Assembly (NCBI GenBank): GCA_029570835.1
Contig: JAKPTX010000117.1
Coordinates: forward strand, 1-64,000
Direction: 5' to 3'
DNA length: 64,000 nt
Origin: Bacteroidota bacterium
GTDB taxonomy: Bacteria; Bacteroidota; Bacteroidia; Bacteroidales; WCHB1-69
Part shown: positions 9,675-21,022 of the stretch, in pieces
Position numbering within the stretch: the first letter of the stretch is position 1
Layout: each line of letters begins with the position of its first letter
Position numbers and translations under genes: made by a program
The notes under the pieces: model-generated
The model's input: only the letters and a program-made list of their open reading frames with translations
Database searches by the model: none
What the model was told of the DNA's origin: nothing

Positions 9675-10826
9675 ATGAAAAGAGATTATTATGAAGTGCT
9701 GGGTGTTTCAAAAGACGCTTCTGCAGATGAAATAAAAAAAGCATATAGGAAAAAAGCGATGGAGTACCATCCGGATAGAAATCCGGGTAATAAGGAAGCT
9801 GAAGAGAAATTTAAAGAAGCTGCTGAGGCTTACGATGTATTGAGTACTCCCGAAAAGAAAAACAGATATGATCAGTTCGGACATGCCGGTATGAGTGGTT
9901 CCGGAATGGGTGGCGGATATAGTGCCGACTTTGACCTGAGCTCCATATTTGAACGGTTTGGTGATCTTTTTGGAGGAGGGTTTGGAGGATTTAGCGGATT
10001 TAGTGGGGGTGGTAGTAGTTCCAGACCTCGTGTGCGCAGAGGATCCAATATCAGAGTAACCGTGAAGTTGACTCTGGAAGAGATTGCAAAAATAACCGAG
10101 AAAAAACTGAAAATCAAAAAGATGATTCCTTGCCGAACTTGTCACGGACAAGGAGCCGTTGATAAAAGTGATCTGCAAACCTGTCCCAAATGTAATGGTC
10201 AAGGACAGGTAATGCACCAACAGAGAAGTATGTTTGGAATTATCCAACAAGCTGTTGTTTGCGATTATTGTCAGGGTGAAGGAATGATTGTTAAAAAACC
10301 ATGCTCTACATGTAGTGGTACAGGCGTTGTCAAAGGAGAAGAAGTGATCACCATCTCTATTCCTGCCGGAGTACATGATGGAATGCAACTATCCATGAGA
10401 GAGAAAGGGAATGCAGCCCAAAGGGGCGGTATTAATGGAGATTTAATTATTCTGATTAAAGAGATTGAACATCCCCTATTTGAAAGAGATGGAAATAATC
10501 TATTCCTCAATTTCTACATCTCTTTCCCACAAGCAGCACTAGGTGGAAGTGTAGAGATCCCCACTTTGGATGGATATGCAAGAGTCAAGATTGCTGCCGG
10601 AACTCAGGGGGGACAAATTTTGAGATTACAGGGAAAAGGATTACCTGAATTGAACAGTAACAGAAAAGGGGATTTAATTGTTAATATCAATGTTTGGACA
10701 CCCAAAAATTTGACAAAAGAGGAGAAACAAATTATCGAAAAGTTCGAAAATTCCGAGAATTTCAGACCAAAACCTGATAAGCAAGAAAAAGGTTTTTTCC
10801 ATAGAGTAAGGCAAATTTTTAGTTAG
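9675..10826 (+). CDS. dnaJ: Chaperone protein DnaJ
   Basis: The 383-residue type I J-protein stimulates DnaK ATPase and delivers substrates. The J domain has HPD at 32-34. A glycine/phenylalanine-rich linker follows (about 75-115). Four CxxCxGxG zinc-binding repeats are present ([32 protein letters not shown]), then the two C-terminal substrate-binding domains. Length is typical. It is downstream of grpE in the same operon. Confidence 0.97.
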   Translation: MKRDYYEVLGVSKDASADEIKKAYRKKAMEYHPDRNPGNKEAEEKFKEAAEAYDVLSTPEKKNRYDQFGHAGMSGSGMGGGYSADFDLSSIFERFGDLFGGGFGGFSGFSGGGSSSRPRVRRGSNIRVTVKLTLEEIAKITEKKLKIKKMIPCRTCHGQGAVDKSDLQTCPKCNGQGQVMHQQRSMFGIIQQAVVCDYCQGEGMIVKKPCSTCSGTGVVKGEEVITISIPAGVHDGMQLSMREKGNAAQRGGINGDLIILIKEIEHPLFERDGNNLFLNFYISFPQAALGGSVEIPTLDGYARVKIAAGTQGGQILRLQGKGLPELNSNRKGDLIVNINVWTPKNLTKEEKQIIEKFENSENFRPKPDKQEKGFFHRVRQIFS

Positions 10827-10909
10827 CTCAATATAACTAATTAAAAACCAAGAACTTACATTTATTGATATTTTTTGACAAAAAAATCATTTTATATCAA
10901 AAAAAAGTG

Positions 10910-10917
10910 TACTTTTG
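10910..10917 (+). promoter_or_regulatory. tRNA-Gln promoter -7 box
   Basis: TACTTTTG followed by C, 20 nt before the mature 5' end of the tRNA. No other good -7 box is seen before nusA. Confidence 0.6.
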
Positions 10918-10937
10918 CAGTTCTAAATTAGAGCTAA

Positions 10938-11008
10938 TGACCAATGGTGTAATGGTAGCACTACAGATTTTGGTTCTGTCTGTCTAGGTTCGAATCCTGG
11001 TTGGTCAA
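10938..11008 (+). tRNA. tRNA-Gln (anticodon TTG)
   Basis: The cloverleaf folds by hand: acceptor TGACCAA/TTGGTCA with discriminator A, D arm GTG/CAC, anticodon stem ACAGA/TCTGT around loop TTTTGGT (anticodon TTG), variable loop of 4 nt, and T arm CTAGG-TTCGAAT-CCTGG. CCA is not encoded. Confidence 0.95.
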
Positions 11009-11019
11009 CATACTAAATT

Positions 11020-11048
11020 CTCTCACTCATTTGGTGAGAGTTTTTTTT
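11020..11048 (+). terminator. Terminator after tRNA-Gln
   Basis: Perfect 7-bp stem CTCTCAC/GTGAGAG, 7-nt loop, then T8. Confidence 0.9.
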
Positions 11049-11065
11049 AAAAAAACGTAGAAAGA

Positions 11066-11090
11066 AAGTGGGGTTTTACTCCACTTTTTT
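11066..11090 (+). terminator. Second terminator or attenuator upstream of nusA
   Basis: Stem AAGTGGGG/CTCCACTT (one G-T pair) with loop TTTTA and a T6 tract, only 34 nt before the nusA start. With no clear promoter after it, nusA transcripts from the tRNA promoter would have to pass both hairpins. Confidence 0.75.
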
Positions 11091-11123
11091 ATATAGAAAG
11101 ATGATGTATAATATTAATTAAAA

Positions 11124-12416
11124 ATGAAAAGAAGTAAATCAAAATCGGATGCCGGAATAGATCAAGCCAATGAGAATCGTCTCAACTTGTTGATGACTTT
11201 TCAAGAATTTAAAGAGGTGAAAAGTATTGACAGAACATCAATGATGAGAATTTTAGAGGATGTAATTCAAGCTTCATTAGCAAAAAGATATGGCCCGGAA
11301 GCTCGTTTTAGTATTATTGTCAACGTGGATAATGGGGACTTAATGATTCAAAGAATCAGAGAGGTGATTGCCGATGGAGAAATGGAAAATGAAGCAACCC
11401 AAATTGAACTCAAGGATGCAATCAAGATTGAAGCTGACCTTGAAGAGGGAGAAGAGTGTTATGAAACAATCCATTTAAGTGACTTTGCCCGTCGCGAAAT
11501 TTTAACTCTAAGACAAAACTTGATCAACAAAATTCTGGAATATGAGAAAGATAACATATTCAGAAAATATGAAGATAAAGTGGGAGAATTAGTATCCGGA
11601 GAGGTAAATCAAGTTTGGAGAAAAGAGATATTGATTTTGGATGAAGATGGGGTTGAGTTAATTCTTCCCGCTTCCGAACAGATCCCAGCAGACAGATATA
11701 AAAAAGGGGACACCCTTGTAGCTGTTGTACAAGGAGTAGATGTTAAAAAATCAACACCGGTCATCACCATCTCCAGAACTGCACCCCAATTTTTGGAAAG
11801 ATTGATGGAAACTGAAATTCCTGAAATCTTTGACGGACTGATTACTATTAAAAATGTTGTCAGGGTTCCGGGAGAAAGAGCTAAGGTAATGGTTGAAGCT
11901 TATGATGATAGAATTGATCCGGTTGGTGCTTGTGTAGGAATGAAAGGAAGTAGAATTCACTCCATCGTGAGAGAACTTCGCAATGAAAATATAGACATCA
12001 TCAATTATACCGAAAACACCAGTTTACTCATTGCAAGAGCACTCAATCCCGCAAAAATTACCAGTATCGAGATAGATGAAGAGTTCAAAAATGCAAAAGT
12101 ATACATGAAACCTGATCAGGTATCACTCGCTATCGGAAAAGGTGGAAATAACATCAGATTGGCAAGTAGGTTAACAGGATATGAAATTGATGTTTACAGA
12201 GATGATGAGGAGTATGATGAGGAGGATGTTAACCTGGATGAATTCAATGACGAATTTGATCAATGGGTTATTGATGCATTTAAAGCTATCGGATGTGATA
12301 CTGCAAAAGGAGTTCTAAAACTCAGTAGAGAAGATCTGATCCAACGTACGGATTTGGAAGAAGAAACCGTGGATGAAATGATTGCATCCATTAAAAAGGA
12401 ATTGGATATCGAATAA
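11124..12416 (+). CDS. nusA: Transcription termination/antitermination factor NusA
   Basis: The 430-residue NusA binds RNA polymerase and modulates pausing, termination and antitermination. Visible parts: N-terminal polymerase-binding domain (about 1-140), S1 domain (about 145-215), and KH domains with GACVGMKGSRIHSIVREL and IGKGGNNIRLASRLTG GxxG loops. A short acidic C-terminal extension ends in a helix-hairpin-helix-like segment. The usual upstream rimP is missing; a tRNA and two hairpins precede it, much like the metY-led nusA operon of E. coli. Confidence 0.95.
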   Translation: MKRSKSKSDAGIDQANENRLNLLMTFQEFKEVKSIDRTSMMRILEDVIQASLAKRYGPEARFSIIVNVDNGDLMIQRIREVIADGEMENEATQIELKDAIKIEADLEEGEECYETIHLSDFARREILTLRQNLINKILEYEKDNIFRKYEDKVGELVSGEVNQVWRKEILILDEDGVELILPASEQIPADRYKKGDTLVAVVQGVDVKKSTPVITISRTAPQFLERLMETEIPEIFDGLITIKNVVRVPGERAKVMVEAYDDRIDPVGACVGMKGSRIHSIVRELRNENIDIINYTENTSLLIARALNPAKITSIEIDEEFKNAKVYMKPDQVSLAIGKGGNNIRLASRLTGYEIDVYRDDEEYDEEDVNLDEFNDEFDQWVIDAFKAIGCDTAKGVLKLSREDLIQRTDLEEETVDEMIASIKKELDIE

Positions 12417-12483
12417 TTAACAATAAAAAATCTCAACAATACTCTTTTAACTTAAATATTTATTAGAAATTTTTTACACTTAT

Positions 12484-15400
12484 ATGTCAGAAAAAAAGGA
12501 AATACATCGTTTAGCCAAAACTGCCGGAGAATTTAACATTGCTCCCAGTACAATAGTTGCATTCTTACAAAAGAAGGGCTTTGATATTAGTGATGGCAAT
12601 CCTAATGTAAAGTTATCCCCTGAAATGTATGAAGCCCTCGTAAAAGAGTATATGGGAGATAAAATCGTTAAGGAGGAAGCTCAAAAACTAAAAATCGGTA
12701 TATACGATAAGAGCAAAGAGGAGGCTCCCGAACCGATCAAGACAACCCCTAAACCTACCGTAGAAGCACCCGTGGAACCTAAGGAAGAGGTTGTAAAAAA
12801 AGAGGAACAACCCAAAGAAGTTATTAAACCTAAAGTTCCCGGAATAAAAGAGGTTGGTCGCATAGATTTAGATGCTCTCGAACCTAAAAAAAGAAGTAAA
12901 AAATCCGGTTCAGACAGTTCTCCTAAGACTAAAAAGAAAAAAACTCAGGACAAAGCAGTTCCAAATGATGAGATTATATCAACTCAAGAACCAGATACTA
13001 CTGAGCTCATTGAAGAAACCAAGACTGAATCTGTGGTAAAAACAGAGAGTAAAACTGCTGAAAAAGAGGTAGAACAAATCAGTTCTGAGCAACCCACGGT
13101 AGAAATTCCTGAAGAGGTACAACCCGACGTTTCTGAAACTGACGAAACCGATCTTACTCCTTCATCTGTAAAAGAAGAAACTGCAGCTCAAGAAAAAAGG
13201 GAAGACCCTGTGTCTGAAGAGAGCAAAGAAGCTGAAAATATAGTTGAGTCAACTCCTGATACGGCAGAGAGTTCAACAGCTTCCGAAAAGAAAAGTGAAG
13301 ATACTCCTGATGAAAATTTTATTGAAACCCGATATATTAAACTGAAAGCTCCCATTATTAAAGGAACTATTAAGTTAGATGAACTGAACACCAGAGATTC
13401 AGGTAGAAAAAGTGGCGGTCAAGGAGGAAAAAATCAACAAAGCAAAGCTGAGACCCCATCAACAGGTGAATCTTCAAGTAAGAAAAAAAGGAAGAGAACG
13501 CGTATTAAACCTACCCCCAGCCAACAGTCACAATCTTCACAAGGAGGGGGCAAAAAACAAGCAGCTACTCCTAAAGTTGAGATTAGTGATGAGGATATCC
13601 AAAGACAAATTCGTGAAACAATGCAACGGCTGGAACCGCTTGGCAAATCAAGATCTTCCAAACGAAGAAGAGAAAAACGTCAAACTATTCTTTCTGAACA
13701 ACATGAGCACGAACTCAGAGAAAAAGAAGCCTCCAAAGTATTAAAAGTTACCGAGTTTATTACTGCTAATGAGTTGGCCAGCTTAATGGATGTTCAGGTA
13801 ACTCAAATTATCTCCACCTGTATGAGTATTGGATTAGCTGTTTCCATCAATCAACGTTTGGATGCTGAGACAATATCATTATTAGCTGAAGAGTACGGCT
13901 TCGAAGTTGAATTTATGAGAGTTGAAATGGAAGATGAGTTATCACTTCAGTTTGAAGATGATGAAGCGGATTTAGAACCCAGACATCCTATTATTACCGT
14001 TATGGGACACGTAGACCACGGTAAAACTTCTCTTTTGGACTATATCCGTAAATCTAACGTGATTGCCGGTGAAGCGGGAGGAATCACACAACACATTGGG
14101 GCTTATTTAGTTAACCTACCTTCCGGAAGAAAAATTACATTTCTGGATACTCCCGGACACGAAGCTTTTACAGCGATGAGAGCCCGTGGTGCCAAAGTTA
14201 CAGACTTGACCATCATTGTTATTGCAGCTGATGATGCCATCATGCCTCAGACAGTGGAAGCGATCAACCACGCTCAAGCAGCCGGAGTTCCCATTGTGTT
14301 TGCTATTACCAAAATAGATAAACCTACAGCAGCACCGGATAAAATCAGAGAAGGACTAGCCAGTATGAATATCCTTGTTGAAGAATGGGGTGGACCCTAT
14401 CAATGTCAAGAGATTAATGCTAAAATTGGAACCAATGTTGACCTGTTGCTTGAAAAGGTTCTATTGGAAGCTGAACTATTGGAGTTAAAAGCCAATCCTA
14501 ACAGAAATGGTATAGGTACTGTTTTGGAATCTTCACTAGATAGAGGGAGGGGATATGTAGCTAAACTTTTGGTTCAAAACGGCACAGTTAAGGTGGGCGA
14601 TCCTGTATTAGCAGGAGCTTTCCACGGTAAGGTTAAAGCGCTCTTCAATGAAAGAAACCAAGAGGTCAACAATGTTGGACCCGCTACTCCTGTGCTCCTA
14701 TTGGGACTCAATGGAGCTCCACAAGCGGGAGATATACTCAGAGTGTGCAACACTGAACATGAAGCCAGGGTTGCGGCCACTAAACGGGCTCAACTTGACA
14801 GAGAGATTGGATTAAGAGTACAAAAACATATCACACTGGATGAGATTGGAAGAAGAATTGCCATTGGTGATTTTAAAGAACTCAACATCATCGTTAAGGG
14901 AGATGTGGACGGATCAGTAGAAGCACTTGCTGACTCATTGTTGAAATTAACAACCCCTCAGGTTCAGGTTAATGTGATCCACAAATCTGTAGGAGCTGTT
15001 ACAGAAAATGACGTTCTGCTGGCATCTGCATCCAATGCGGTTATTGTTGCCTTCCAGGTACGACCCACTCCCGGTGCCAGAAAGTTAGCTGAACACGAAC
15101 AGATCGATATCAGAACTTACTCAATCATTTACACTGCAATCAACGAAATTAAAGATGCGATTGCAGGTATGCACTCACCGGAAATTAAAGAAAAAATCTT
15201 ATGTAATCTTGAAGTCAGAGAAGTTTTCAAAATTACGAAAGTGGGAACTGTCGCCGGCTGTATGGTACTGGATGGCAAATTAAATCGAAACAATATGGTA
15301 CGTCTCATTAGAGATGGAATTGTGATTTATACCGGAAAACTAGGATCTCTAAAACGTTTTAAAGATGACGTTAAAGAAGTTGTTGTTGGACAAGATTGCG

Positions 15401-15486
15401 GATTAAATATTGAAAACTTCAATGATGTTAAAGTTGGAGATATTATTGAAGGATTTGAAGAATACGAAGTTAAGGTTACTCTATAA
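12484..15486 (+). CDS. infB: Translation initiation factor IF-2
   Basis: The 1000-residue GTPase places initiator tRNA on the 30S subunit and promotes subunit joining. The N-terminal ~400 residues are low-complexity, rich in Glu, Lys, Pro, Ser and Thr, as is common in Bacteroidota. The G domain starts near residue 500: G1 GHVDHGKT (508-515), G3 DTPGHEAF, G4 TKID (family form NKxD). Domains 2 to 4 follow, including the C-terminal tRNA-binding region. It is cotranscribed with nusA (67-nt gap). Confidence 0.97.
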   Translation: MSEKKEIHRLAKTAGEFNIAPSTIVAFLQKKGFDISDGNPNVKLSPEMYEALVKEYMGDKIVKEEAQKLKIGIYDKSKEEAPEPIKTTPKPTVEAPVEPKEEVVKKEEQPKEVIKPKVPGIKEVGRIDLDALEPKKRSKKSGSDSSPKTKKKKTQDKAVPNDEIISTQEPDTTELIEETKTESVVKTESKTAEKEVEQISSEQPTVEIPEEVQPDVSETDETDLTPSSVKEETAAQEKREDPVSEESKEAENIVESTPDTAESSTASEKKSEDTPDENFIETRYIKLKAPIIKGTIKLDELNTRDSGRKSGGQGGKNQQSKAETPSTGESSSKKKRKRTRIKPTPSQQSQSSQGGGKKQAATPKVEISDEDIQRQIRETMQRLEPLGKSRSSKRRREKRQTILSEQHEHELREKEASKVLKVTEFITANELASLMDVQVTQIISTCMSIGLAVSINQRLDAETISLLAEEYGFEVEFMRVEMEDELSLQFEDDEADLEPRHPIITVMGHVDHGKTSLLDYIRKSNVIAGEAGGITQHIGAYLVNLPSGRKITFLDTPGHEAFTAMRARGAKVTDLTIIVIAADDAIMPQTVEAINHAQAAGVPIVFAITKIDKPTAAPDKIREGLASMNILVEEWGGPYQCQEINAKIGTNVDLLLEKVLLEAELLELKANPNRNGIGTVLESSLDRGRGYVAKLLVQNGTVKVGDPVLAGAFHGKVKALFNERNQEVNNVGPATPVLLLGLNGAPQAGDILRVCNTEHEARVAATKRAQLDREIGLRVQKHITLDEIGRRIAIGDFKELNIIVKGDVDGSVEALADSLLKLTTPQVQVNVIHKSVGAVTENDVLLASASNAVIVAFQVRPTPGARKLAEHEQIDIRTYSIIYTAINEIKDAIAGMHSPEIKEKILCNLEVREVFKITKVGTVAGCMVLDGKLNRNNMVRLIRDGIVIYTGKLGSLKRFKDDVKEVVVGQDCGLNIENFNDVKVGDIIEGFEEYEVKVTL

Positions 15487-15498
15487 TACTAATGACTA

Positions 15499-16506
15499 AT
15501 GAATAGAACTCTAAAAATTGGAATTACCCACGGAGATATTAATGGGATCTCCTATGAGGTAATCATGAAAGCTTTAAAAGATAATAGAATCAACGAATTT
15601 TGTACTCCTATTGTATATGGATTGGCAAAAGTTGCTTCTTATCATAGAAAAACACTGGGAATGCATGACTTTTCATTCCAAATTACCAGAAATATCAATA
15701 ATGTCTCACTAAAAAATCCTAATTTGCTCAATCTATCCGATAAAGAGGTGAGAGTAACACTGGGAGAATCTTCCTCTATTGCAGGACAAGTTGCTATTCA
15801 ATCTATTAACGCGGCTTGTCAGGATTTAAAAAACAAAGAGATTGATGCTATTGTAACGGCACCGATCAACAAATATAATGTCCAATGTGATGATTTTAAT
15901 TTTACCGGACACACTGAATTTTTTGCTTCTGAGTTTGGCGCACCCAGAAGTATGATGATGATGGTCTCCGATCGTCTCAAAGTAGGATTCGTTACCAATC
16001 ATGTTGCTATTCACGATTTACCCGGGGTTTTATCTGAAAATTTGGTGTTACAAAAAATTGAAATATTGGACCACTCATTAAGAACAGATTTTTTGTGTAC
16101 TAATCCTAAAATTGCTGTGCTCTCGCTAAATCCACACGGAGGAGATACCGGTTTGATTGGAAGTGAGGAAAATGACATCATTAAACCGGCGATTAACGAC
16201 GCTTTTGATAAAAATATCAATGTGTTTGGACCTTTCCCTGCAGATGGCTTTTTCGCTTCCGGACAATATATGGAATTTGATGCTACTTTGGCCATCTATC
16301 ACGATCAGGGGATGATCCCTTTCAAACTATTATCAATGGAAGATGGTGTGAACTTTACCGCCGGACTTCCTATTGTCAGAACATCACCTGCACATGGAAC
16401 AGCATACCATATTGCAGGAAAAAATCTGGCTTCCGCAGACTCAATGAGAAAAGCGATCTACTTGGCTATTGATATCGCAAATAACAGACTAAACTCTGCT
16501 GTTTAA
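15499..16506 (+). CDS. pdxA: 4-hydroxythreonine-4-phosphate dehydrogenase PdxA
   Basis: PdxA oxidises 4-phosphohydroxy-threonine in the DXP-independent branch of pyridoxal phosphate synthesis. The 335-residue protein has the family blocks GITHGDINGIS at the N terminus, TAPINK, GHTEFFA, LNPHGGDTGLIGSEE and YHDQGMIPFKLL, containing the metal-binding histidines and the conserved aspartate. It starts 12 nt after infB. The downstream alanine racemase domain needs PLP, but whether the pairing is functional is speculation. Confidence 0.93.
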   Translation: MNRTLKIGITHGDINGISYEVIMKALKDNRINEFCTPIVYGLAKVASYHRKTLGMHDFSFQITRNINNVSLKNPNLLNLSDKEVRVTLGESSSIAGQVAIQSINAACQDLKNKEIDAIVTAPINKYNVQCDDFNFTGHTEFFASEFGAPRSMMMMVSDRLKVGFVTNHVAIHDLPGVLSENLVLQKIEILDHSLRTDFLCTNPKIAVLSLNPHGGDTGLIGSEENDIIKPAINDAFDKNINVFGPFPADGFFASGQYMEFDATLAIYHDQGMIPFKLLSMEDGVNFTAGLPIVRTSPAHGTAYHIAGKNLASADSMRKAIYLAIDIANNRLNSAV

Positions 16507-16530
16507 TATATAGTCTCTATCCGCACTGTC

Positions 16531-18993
16531 ATGGTGTTACGAATTGAAGATATCGTCCAAATTCTGAATCCTATAGCCTCAAATCTAAAGGATCCCAACA
16601 GCGTGATCTCTGAATTAGGCTATGACAGTCGAAAAATACAGGATCTTGTTCAAGTGCTCTTCTTTGCTATTGAGACTAAGAATAATGATGGACATAAATA
16701 TATTCCCGGACTAATTGAACAGGGGGTGAAAAACTTTATTATTACACACCCTATTAGCGATTTTTCTGACTATAATGCCAATTTTATCCAAATTGAGGAT
16801 GCTATTTTAGCATTGCAACTGATTGCCGCCAACCACCGGAAACAATTCTCCTACCCTGTGATTGGAATTACCGGAAGTAACGGGAAAACAATTGTCAAGG
16901 AGTGGCTGGCAAACACCTTGTCCAATGACTACAGAGTGATAAAAAGTCCCAACAGCTGGAATTCTCAAATTGGGGTTCCGCTCTCTGTTTGGAGAATGAA
17001 TACGCAACATAACCTGGCTATTTTTGAAGCTGGCATATCTCAGGTTGGAGAAATGGAAGCTCTGGAAGCAGTGATTCAACCCGATATCGGTATCATTTGT
17101 AATATCGGAGATGCCCACATGGCAAACTTTGAGGGAATCTATCAAAAACTGCTCGAAAAATTAAGGCTCTTTCAAAGGGCTAAAACCCTTATCTACTGCT
17201 CCGATCACTCCATGATCCATTATGCACTACAAAAACCTGAATTTCAGCACCTGCAATTGATTAGCTGGGGGACTCAAGAGGGAACCTACCGAATTGAAAA
17301 AGTAGAAAAAACAGTTTCGGAAACTGTAATTATACTGCAAGATTATGAAGAACCGGTAAGAATCCCCTTTACGGACAGTGCCTCCATTGAAAATGGAATG
17401 CAAGTGGTAACGCTCCTACTCCACTTGGGATTCCCAATTGAGCAGATCAACGAAAAACTAGCTCTGTTATCCCGTCTCTCAATGAGAATGGAAGTGAAAG
17501 AAGCGATTAACCGCTCCATTGTAATCAATGACACTTATAGCCTGGATCTCAACTCTTTAGCTATTGCACTGGACTTTTTAAATACACAAACTCAATTTGA
17601 AAAGCGAACCCTGATTATCTCCGACTTTGAACAAGTATTGTTAGGTGAAGAGGAGTACAAGCATATCTTTAACATGATTCAGGAACATCGGATCAATCGG
17701 GTGTTATGGGTAGGTTCCAAGGTGATCCCTTACCAACATTTTATGAAGAATGGCACATTGACCATCTTCAAAGATACCCGGGAGCTGTTGGAATATCTCA
17801 AATCCGGCAAAATTGGTCAGGAAGCTATTTTGGTCAAAGGAGCCCGGAAATGGCAGTTTGAACAAGTAGTTCAAAAATTGCAATTGAAAAGTCACCAGAC
17901 TGTGTTGCAAGTAGATTTAGCCGCTTTGGTTCATAATCTGCACTACTACAGATCCAAAACCGCACCGAATGTCCAATTCATGGCGATGGTCAAAGCCTTT
18001 TCATACGGATTGGGAGATGTTGAATTAATCAATGAATTGATTTACCATCACATTGATTATCTGGCAGTTGCCTATACCGATGAAGGAATTATATTGCGGA
18101 AAAGAAAGATAAAAACGCCCATCATTGTGCTAGGTGCCGAAGCGGCAGGATTTCATTCCATGATTCAATATCAACTGGAGCCGGAGATCTTTAATTTCCA
18201 CTACCTCCAAAAATGGATGGAAACGCTGAAACAGTACCCTGAAATTAAAGATTATCCGATCCATATTAAAATTGACACCGGCATGCACAGGTTGGGGTTT
18301 GATGAGGAACAGATTGATGAACTGGCGGAACTCATTGCTCAAAATCCGCAGATTAAAGTGCGTTCACTCTTTTCTCACCTGGCTGCTGCCGAAGATCCGA
18401 ATGAAGACCGGTTTACACATCAACAAGCGCAACTATTTCAGAGAATTTGTTCTAAAATGGAGCAAAAGTTGGGTTACTCCTTCCTGAAACATATTGCCAA
18501 CAGTGCGGGAATCACCCGTTTCCCTGAGTATCACTTCGATATGGTTCGCTTGGGTATCGGCTTGTATGGCTATACCGCTGTAGAAGAAGATCAGCTCCAT
18601 ACCAACAACACCATTACCCTCAAAAGTATCATTACTCAGGTTAAAAAAATAAAAAAAGGGGAAAGTATCGGATATAATCGTACTTTTGTGGCAGATAAAG
18701 ATATGATATTGGCGGTAGTTCCTATAGGGTACGCTGACGGATATCCGAAAGAGTTAAGTAACGGAGTGGGAAAGATGCTGGTGAAAGGGAAAGAATGTCA
18801 AGTGGTAGGTAAAGTGTGTATGGATATTACATTAATCGACATTACAGGAGTTGATGCAAAAGAAGAGGATGACGTGATTATCTACAATTCTGAGATGAAT
18901 CTGTATCAAATATCCAAATGGATTGGAAAAATACCTTATGAGCTGCTGACCGCCATATCAAAAAGAGTACAAAGAATATATATCAGAGACTAA
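16531..18993 (+). CDS. Bifunctional MurF / alanine racemase
   Basis: An 820-residue fusion found in Bacteroidota. Residues 1-450 are a MurF-type ligase (adds D-Ala-D-Ala to UDP-MurNAc-tripeptide) with ATP loop GITGSNGKT (112-120) and the central NSWNSQIGVPLS segment. Residues about 458-820 are a fold-III PLP alanine racemase with the Schiff-base lysine K488 in MVKAFSYG, and later HIKIDTGMHRLG and ESIGYNRTF (catalytic Tyr). Both activities supply D-alanine into the peptidoglycan stem. It is 5 nt before the CapD-like gene and in the nusA-led operon. Confidence 0.93.
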   Translation: MVLRIEDIVQILNPIASNLKDPNSVISELGYDSRKIQDLVQVLFFAIETKNNDGHKYIPGLIEQGVKNFIITHPISDFSDYNANFIQIEDAILALQLIAANHRKQFSYPVIGITGSNGKTIVKEWLANTLSNDYRVIKSPNSWNSQIGVPLSVWRMNTQHNLAIFEAGISQVGEMEALEAVIQPDIGIICNIGDAHMANFEGIYQKLLEKLRLFQRAKTLIYCSDHSMIHYALQKPEFQHLQLISWGTQEGTYRIEKVEKTVSETVIILQDYEEPVRIPFTDSASIENGMQVVTLLLHLGFPIEQINEKLALLSRLSMRMEVKEAINRSIVINDTYSLDLNSLAIALDFLNTQTQFEKRTLIISDFEQVLLGEEEYKHIFNMIQEHRINRVLWVGSKVIPYQHFMKNGTLTIFKDTRELLEYLKSGKIGQEAILVKGARKWQFEQVVQKLQLKSHQTVLQVDLAALVHNLHYYRSKTAPNVQFMAMVKAFSYGLGDVELINELIYHHIDYLAVAYTDEGIILRKRKIKTPIIVLGAEAAGFHSMIQYQLEPEIFNFHYLQKWMETLKQYPEIKDYPIHIKIDTGMHRLGFDEEQIDELAELIAQNPQIKVRSLFSHLAAAEDPNEDRFTHQQAQLFQRICSKMEQKLGYSFLKHIANSAGITRFPEYHFDMVRLGIGLYGYTAVEEDQLHTNNTITLKSIITQVKKIKKGESIGYNRTFVADKDMILAVVPIGYADGYPKELSNGVGKMLVKGKECQVVGKVCMDITLIDITGVDAKEEDDVIIYNSEMNLYQISKWIGKIPYELLTAISKRVQRIYIRD

Positions 18994-18997
18994 AGAG

Positions 18998-20887
18998 ATG
19001 AAGAAGTTTATTCAAAAAATGAGCGTTTTGCCCTCCTCGGTGATATTAATTTTTGATATCTGTTGTGTCTTCATTGCGGCCATTTTGGCAGTCTTTATCC
19101 GCGGAAATATTGGATTACCTTCCAAGCTCACAATTGACGACTACCTGATCGCTCCTTTTATGATTGTTTTGATTCGGTCTCTCGTGTTTTTAGCTTTTGG
19201 AACACACCGGATGGTAGTGCGTTATACGGACACCAAAAACCTGCTTACCATCTTCTTCGCTTCCGTTATCGGATCCCTGATCCTCTTTATGATCAACTTC
19301 TTTATGGATTTTAAAGGACTCCCCCGGATTATCCCTACCTCCATCATTTACATTGAACTACCGATTACTATTGCTTTTTTGATCTTCTATAGAATCCAGT
19401 TCAAAGCCTACTATCTCGAAACCATCAATCCGACAAAACTGAAGAGAAATGTGGTTATTTTTGGTGCCGGAGAGAGTGGAATCGTCACCAAAAGAGTATT
19501 TGACAGAGATCAAATCAGCAAATATAATGTGGTTGCCTTTTTTGATGAAGACCCCAATAAGATTGGTATGACGCTGGAGAGTTTAAAGGTGCTTCCCTTT
19601 TCACAACTATCCGACTTTTTCGCCAAAAACAATATCTCCATTATCATTATCTCCATTCAAAACCTGCCGGCAGCCAAGAAAAACGAAATCACCGAGATTG
19701 CGCTGCTGCATGATGTGAAAGTATTGGTTGTGCCTCCGGTGTTGAAGTGGATTAACGGGGAATTGAGCTTTAAACAGATTAAACAGATAAAAATTGAGGA
19801 ACTACTTGAAAGAGAGCCGATTCAGATGGATCAATCTTTGGTAAGTCCCGAAATCTATGGCAAAACGATATGGATTACAGGTGCAGCCGGCTCGATTGGA
19901 AGTGAGATTGTGCGCCAGCTCCTCTCCTTCGGATTTAAAAAGTTAGTTCTGATTGACAATGCCGAAACCCCTATGTTTTATCTCACCAACTTTTGCAATA
20001 GTCAAAATTACAGTGGCAGCATTGATATTCTGTTGATGGATATCACCGACAAGAAGCGCATTGAAAAAGTGATGCAAGAGGAAACTCCCGACATCATTTA
20101 CCACGCAGCTGCCTACAAGCATGTTCCTGTAATGGAAGAGAATGTCGGCGCAGCGATTAAGACCAATGTGGAAGGAACTAAAAACCTGGCTGATTTAGCT
20201 GTGCAGTACAAGGTGGATAAATTTGTGATGATCTCCACAGATAAAGCTGTCAATCCGACCAGTGTAATGGGTGCTTCCAAAAGAATTGCGGAGATTTATG
20301 TTCAATCGTTAAACTTTGAGCAGCCTCACACCAAGTTTATTACCACCCGTTTTGGGAATGTTTTAGGTTCCAATGGTTCCGTTATTCCTCTTTTTAGGAA
20401 ACAAATAGAAAAGGGGGGACCCCTCACCGTGACCCACCCCGATATCACTCGTTACTTCATGACCATCTCAGAGGCTTGTCAATTGGTGATTACTGCAGGA
20501 GCCATGGGCGATGGAGGAGAGATCTTTATCTTTGATATGGGAGAATCTGTGAAGATTTACGATTTGGCGGTGAAAATGGTCAAACTCTCCGGACTGACCC
20601 TGGGAAAAGATATCAACATCGAATTTACCGGATTGCGCCCCGGAGAAAAGCTATACGAAGAGTTGTTGGCAAACAAAGAAAACACCAAGCAAACCACCCA
20701 TGAAAAGATCATGATTGCCAACGTAATCCGCTACCCTTACGACGAAGTAGTCAATAAAGTTGAATCCCTCATCCGCATGCAAGACGAAGACCCACTACAA
20801 ATCGTCAAAAAGATGAAAGAGATTGTCCCTGAATTTTACAGCCAAAACTCCACCTTTGCGGTGTTGAATGGGCCAAAGGTGGGATAG
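18998..20887 (+). CDS. CapD/FlaA1-like nucleoside-diphosphate-sugar epimerase/dehydratase
   Basis: The 629-residue membrane protein has four N-terminal transmembrane helices (about 15-115), a CoA-binding-like Rossmann domain (about 145-250) and a C-terminal extended SDR domain starting at ITGAAGSIGSE (about 292-302). The catalytic segment reads DKAVNPTSVMGASKR, with Met where ordinary SDRs have Tyr, the hallmark of the FlaA1/WbpM/CapD group that make 4-keto-6-deoxy amino sugars from UDP-GlcNAc. Likely supplies precursors for surface polysaccharide. It ends the operon; no glycosyltransferases follow. Confidence 0.9.
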   Translation: MKKFIQKMSVLPSSVILIFDICCVFIAAILAVFIRGNIGLPSKLTIDDYLIAPFMIVLIRSLVFLAFGTHRMVVRYTDTKNLLTIFFASVIGSLILFMINFFMDFKGLPRIIPTSIIYIELPITIAFLIFYRIQFKAYYLETINPTKLKRNVVIFGAGESGIVTKRVFDRDQISKYNVVAFFDEDPNKIGMTLESLKVLPFSQLSDFFAKNNISIIIISIQNLPAAKKNEITEIALLHDVKVLVVPPVLKWINGELSFKQIKQIKIEELLEREPIQMDQSLVSPEIYGKTIWITGAAGSIGSEIVRQLLSFGFKKLVLIDNAETPMFYLTNFCNSQNYSGSIDILLMDITDKKRIEKVMQEETPDIIYHAAAYKHVPVMEENVGAAIKTNVEGTKNLADLAVQYKVDKFVMISTDKAVNPTSVMGASKRIAEIYVQSLNFEQPHTKFITTRFGNVLGSNGSVIPLFRKQIEKGGPLTVTHPDITRYFMTISEACQLVITAGAMGDGGEIFIFDMGESVKIYDLAVKMVKLSGLTLGKDINIEFTGLRPGEKLYEELLANKENTKQTTHEKIMIANVIRYPYDEVVNKVESLIRMQDEDPLQIVKKMKEIVPEFYSQNSTFAVLNGPKVG

Positions 20888-21022
20888 ATTTTGGATTTGT
20901 TATGTTTTCTCTTTTTTTAGTATAACCCTATTATTTCTTTTTCATTATGAGGTTAATTCAAGAATATTAGACTATAAAAAAACAAAAATTCTTTTGAAAC
21001 ATGTTATTAATTAAAAAATCTG

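Noticed and set aside
9708..10388. Long open frame on the minus strand across dnaJ
   Set aside because: It mirrors the codon pattern of dnaJ, whose domains are unmistakable; the antisense protein has no family features.
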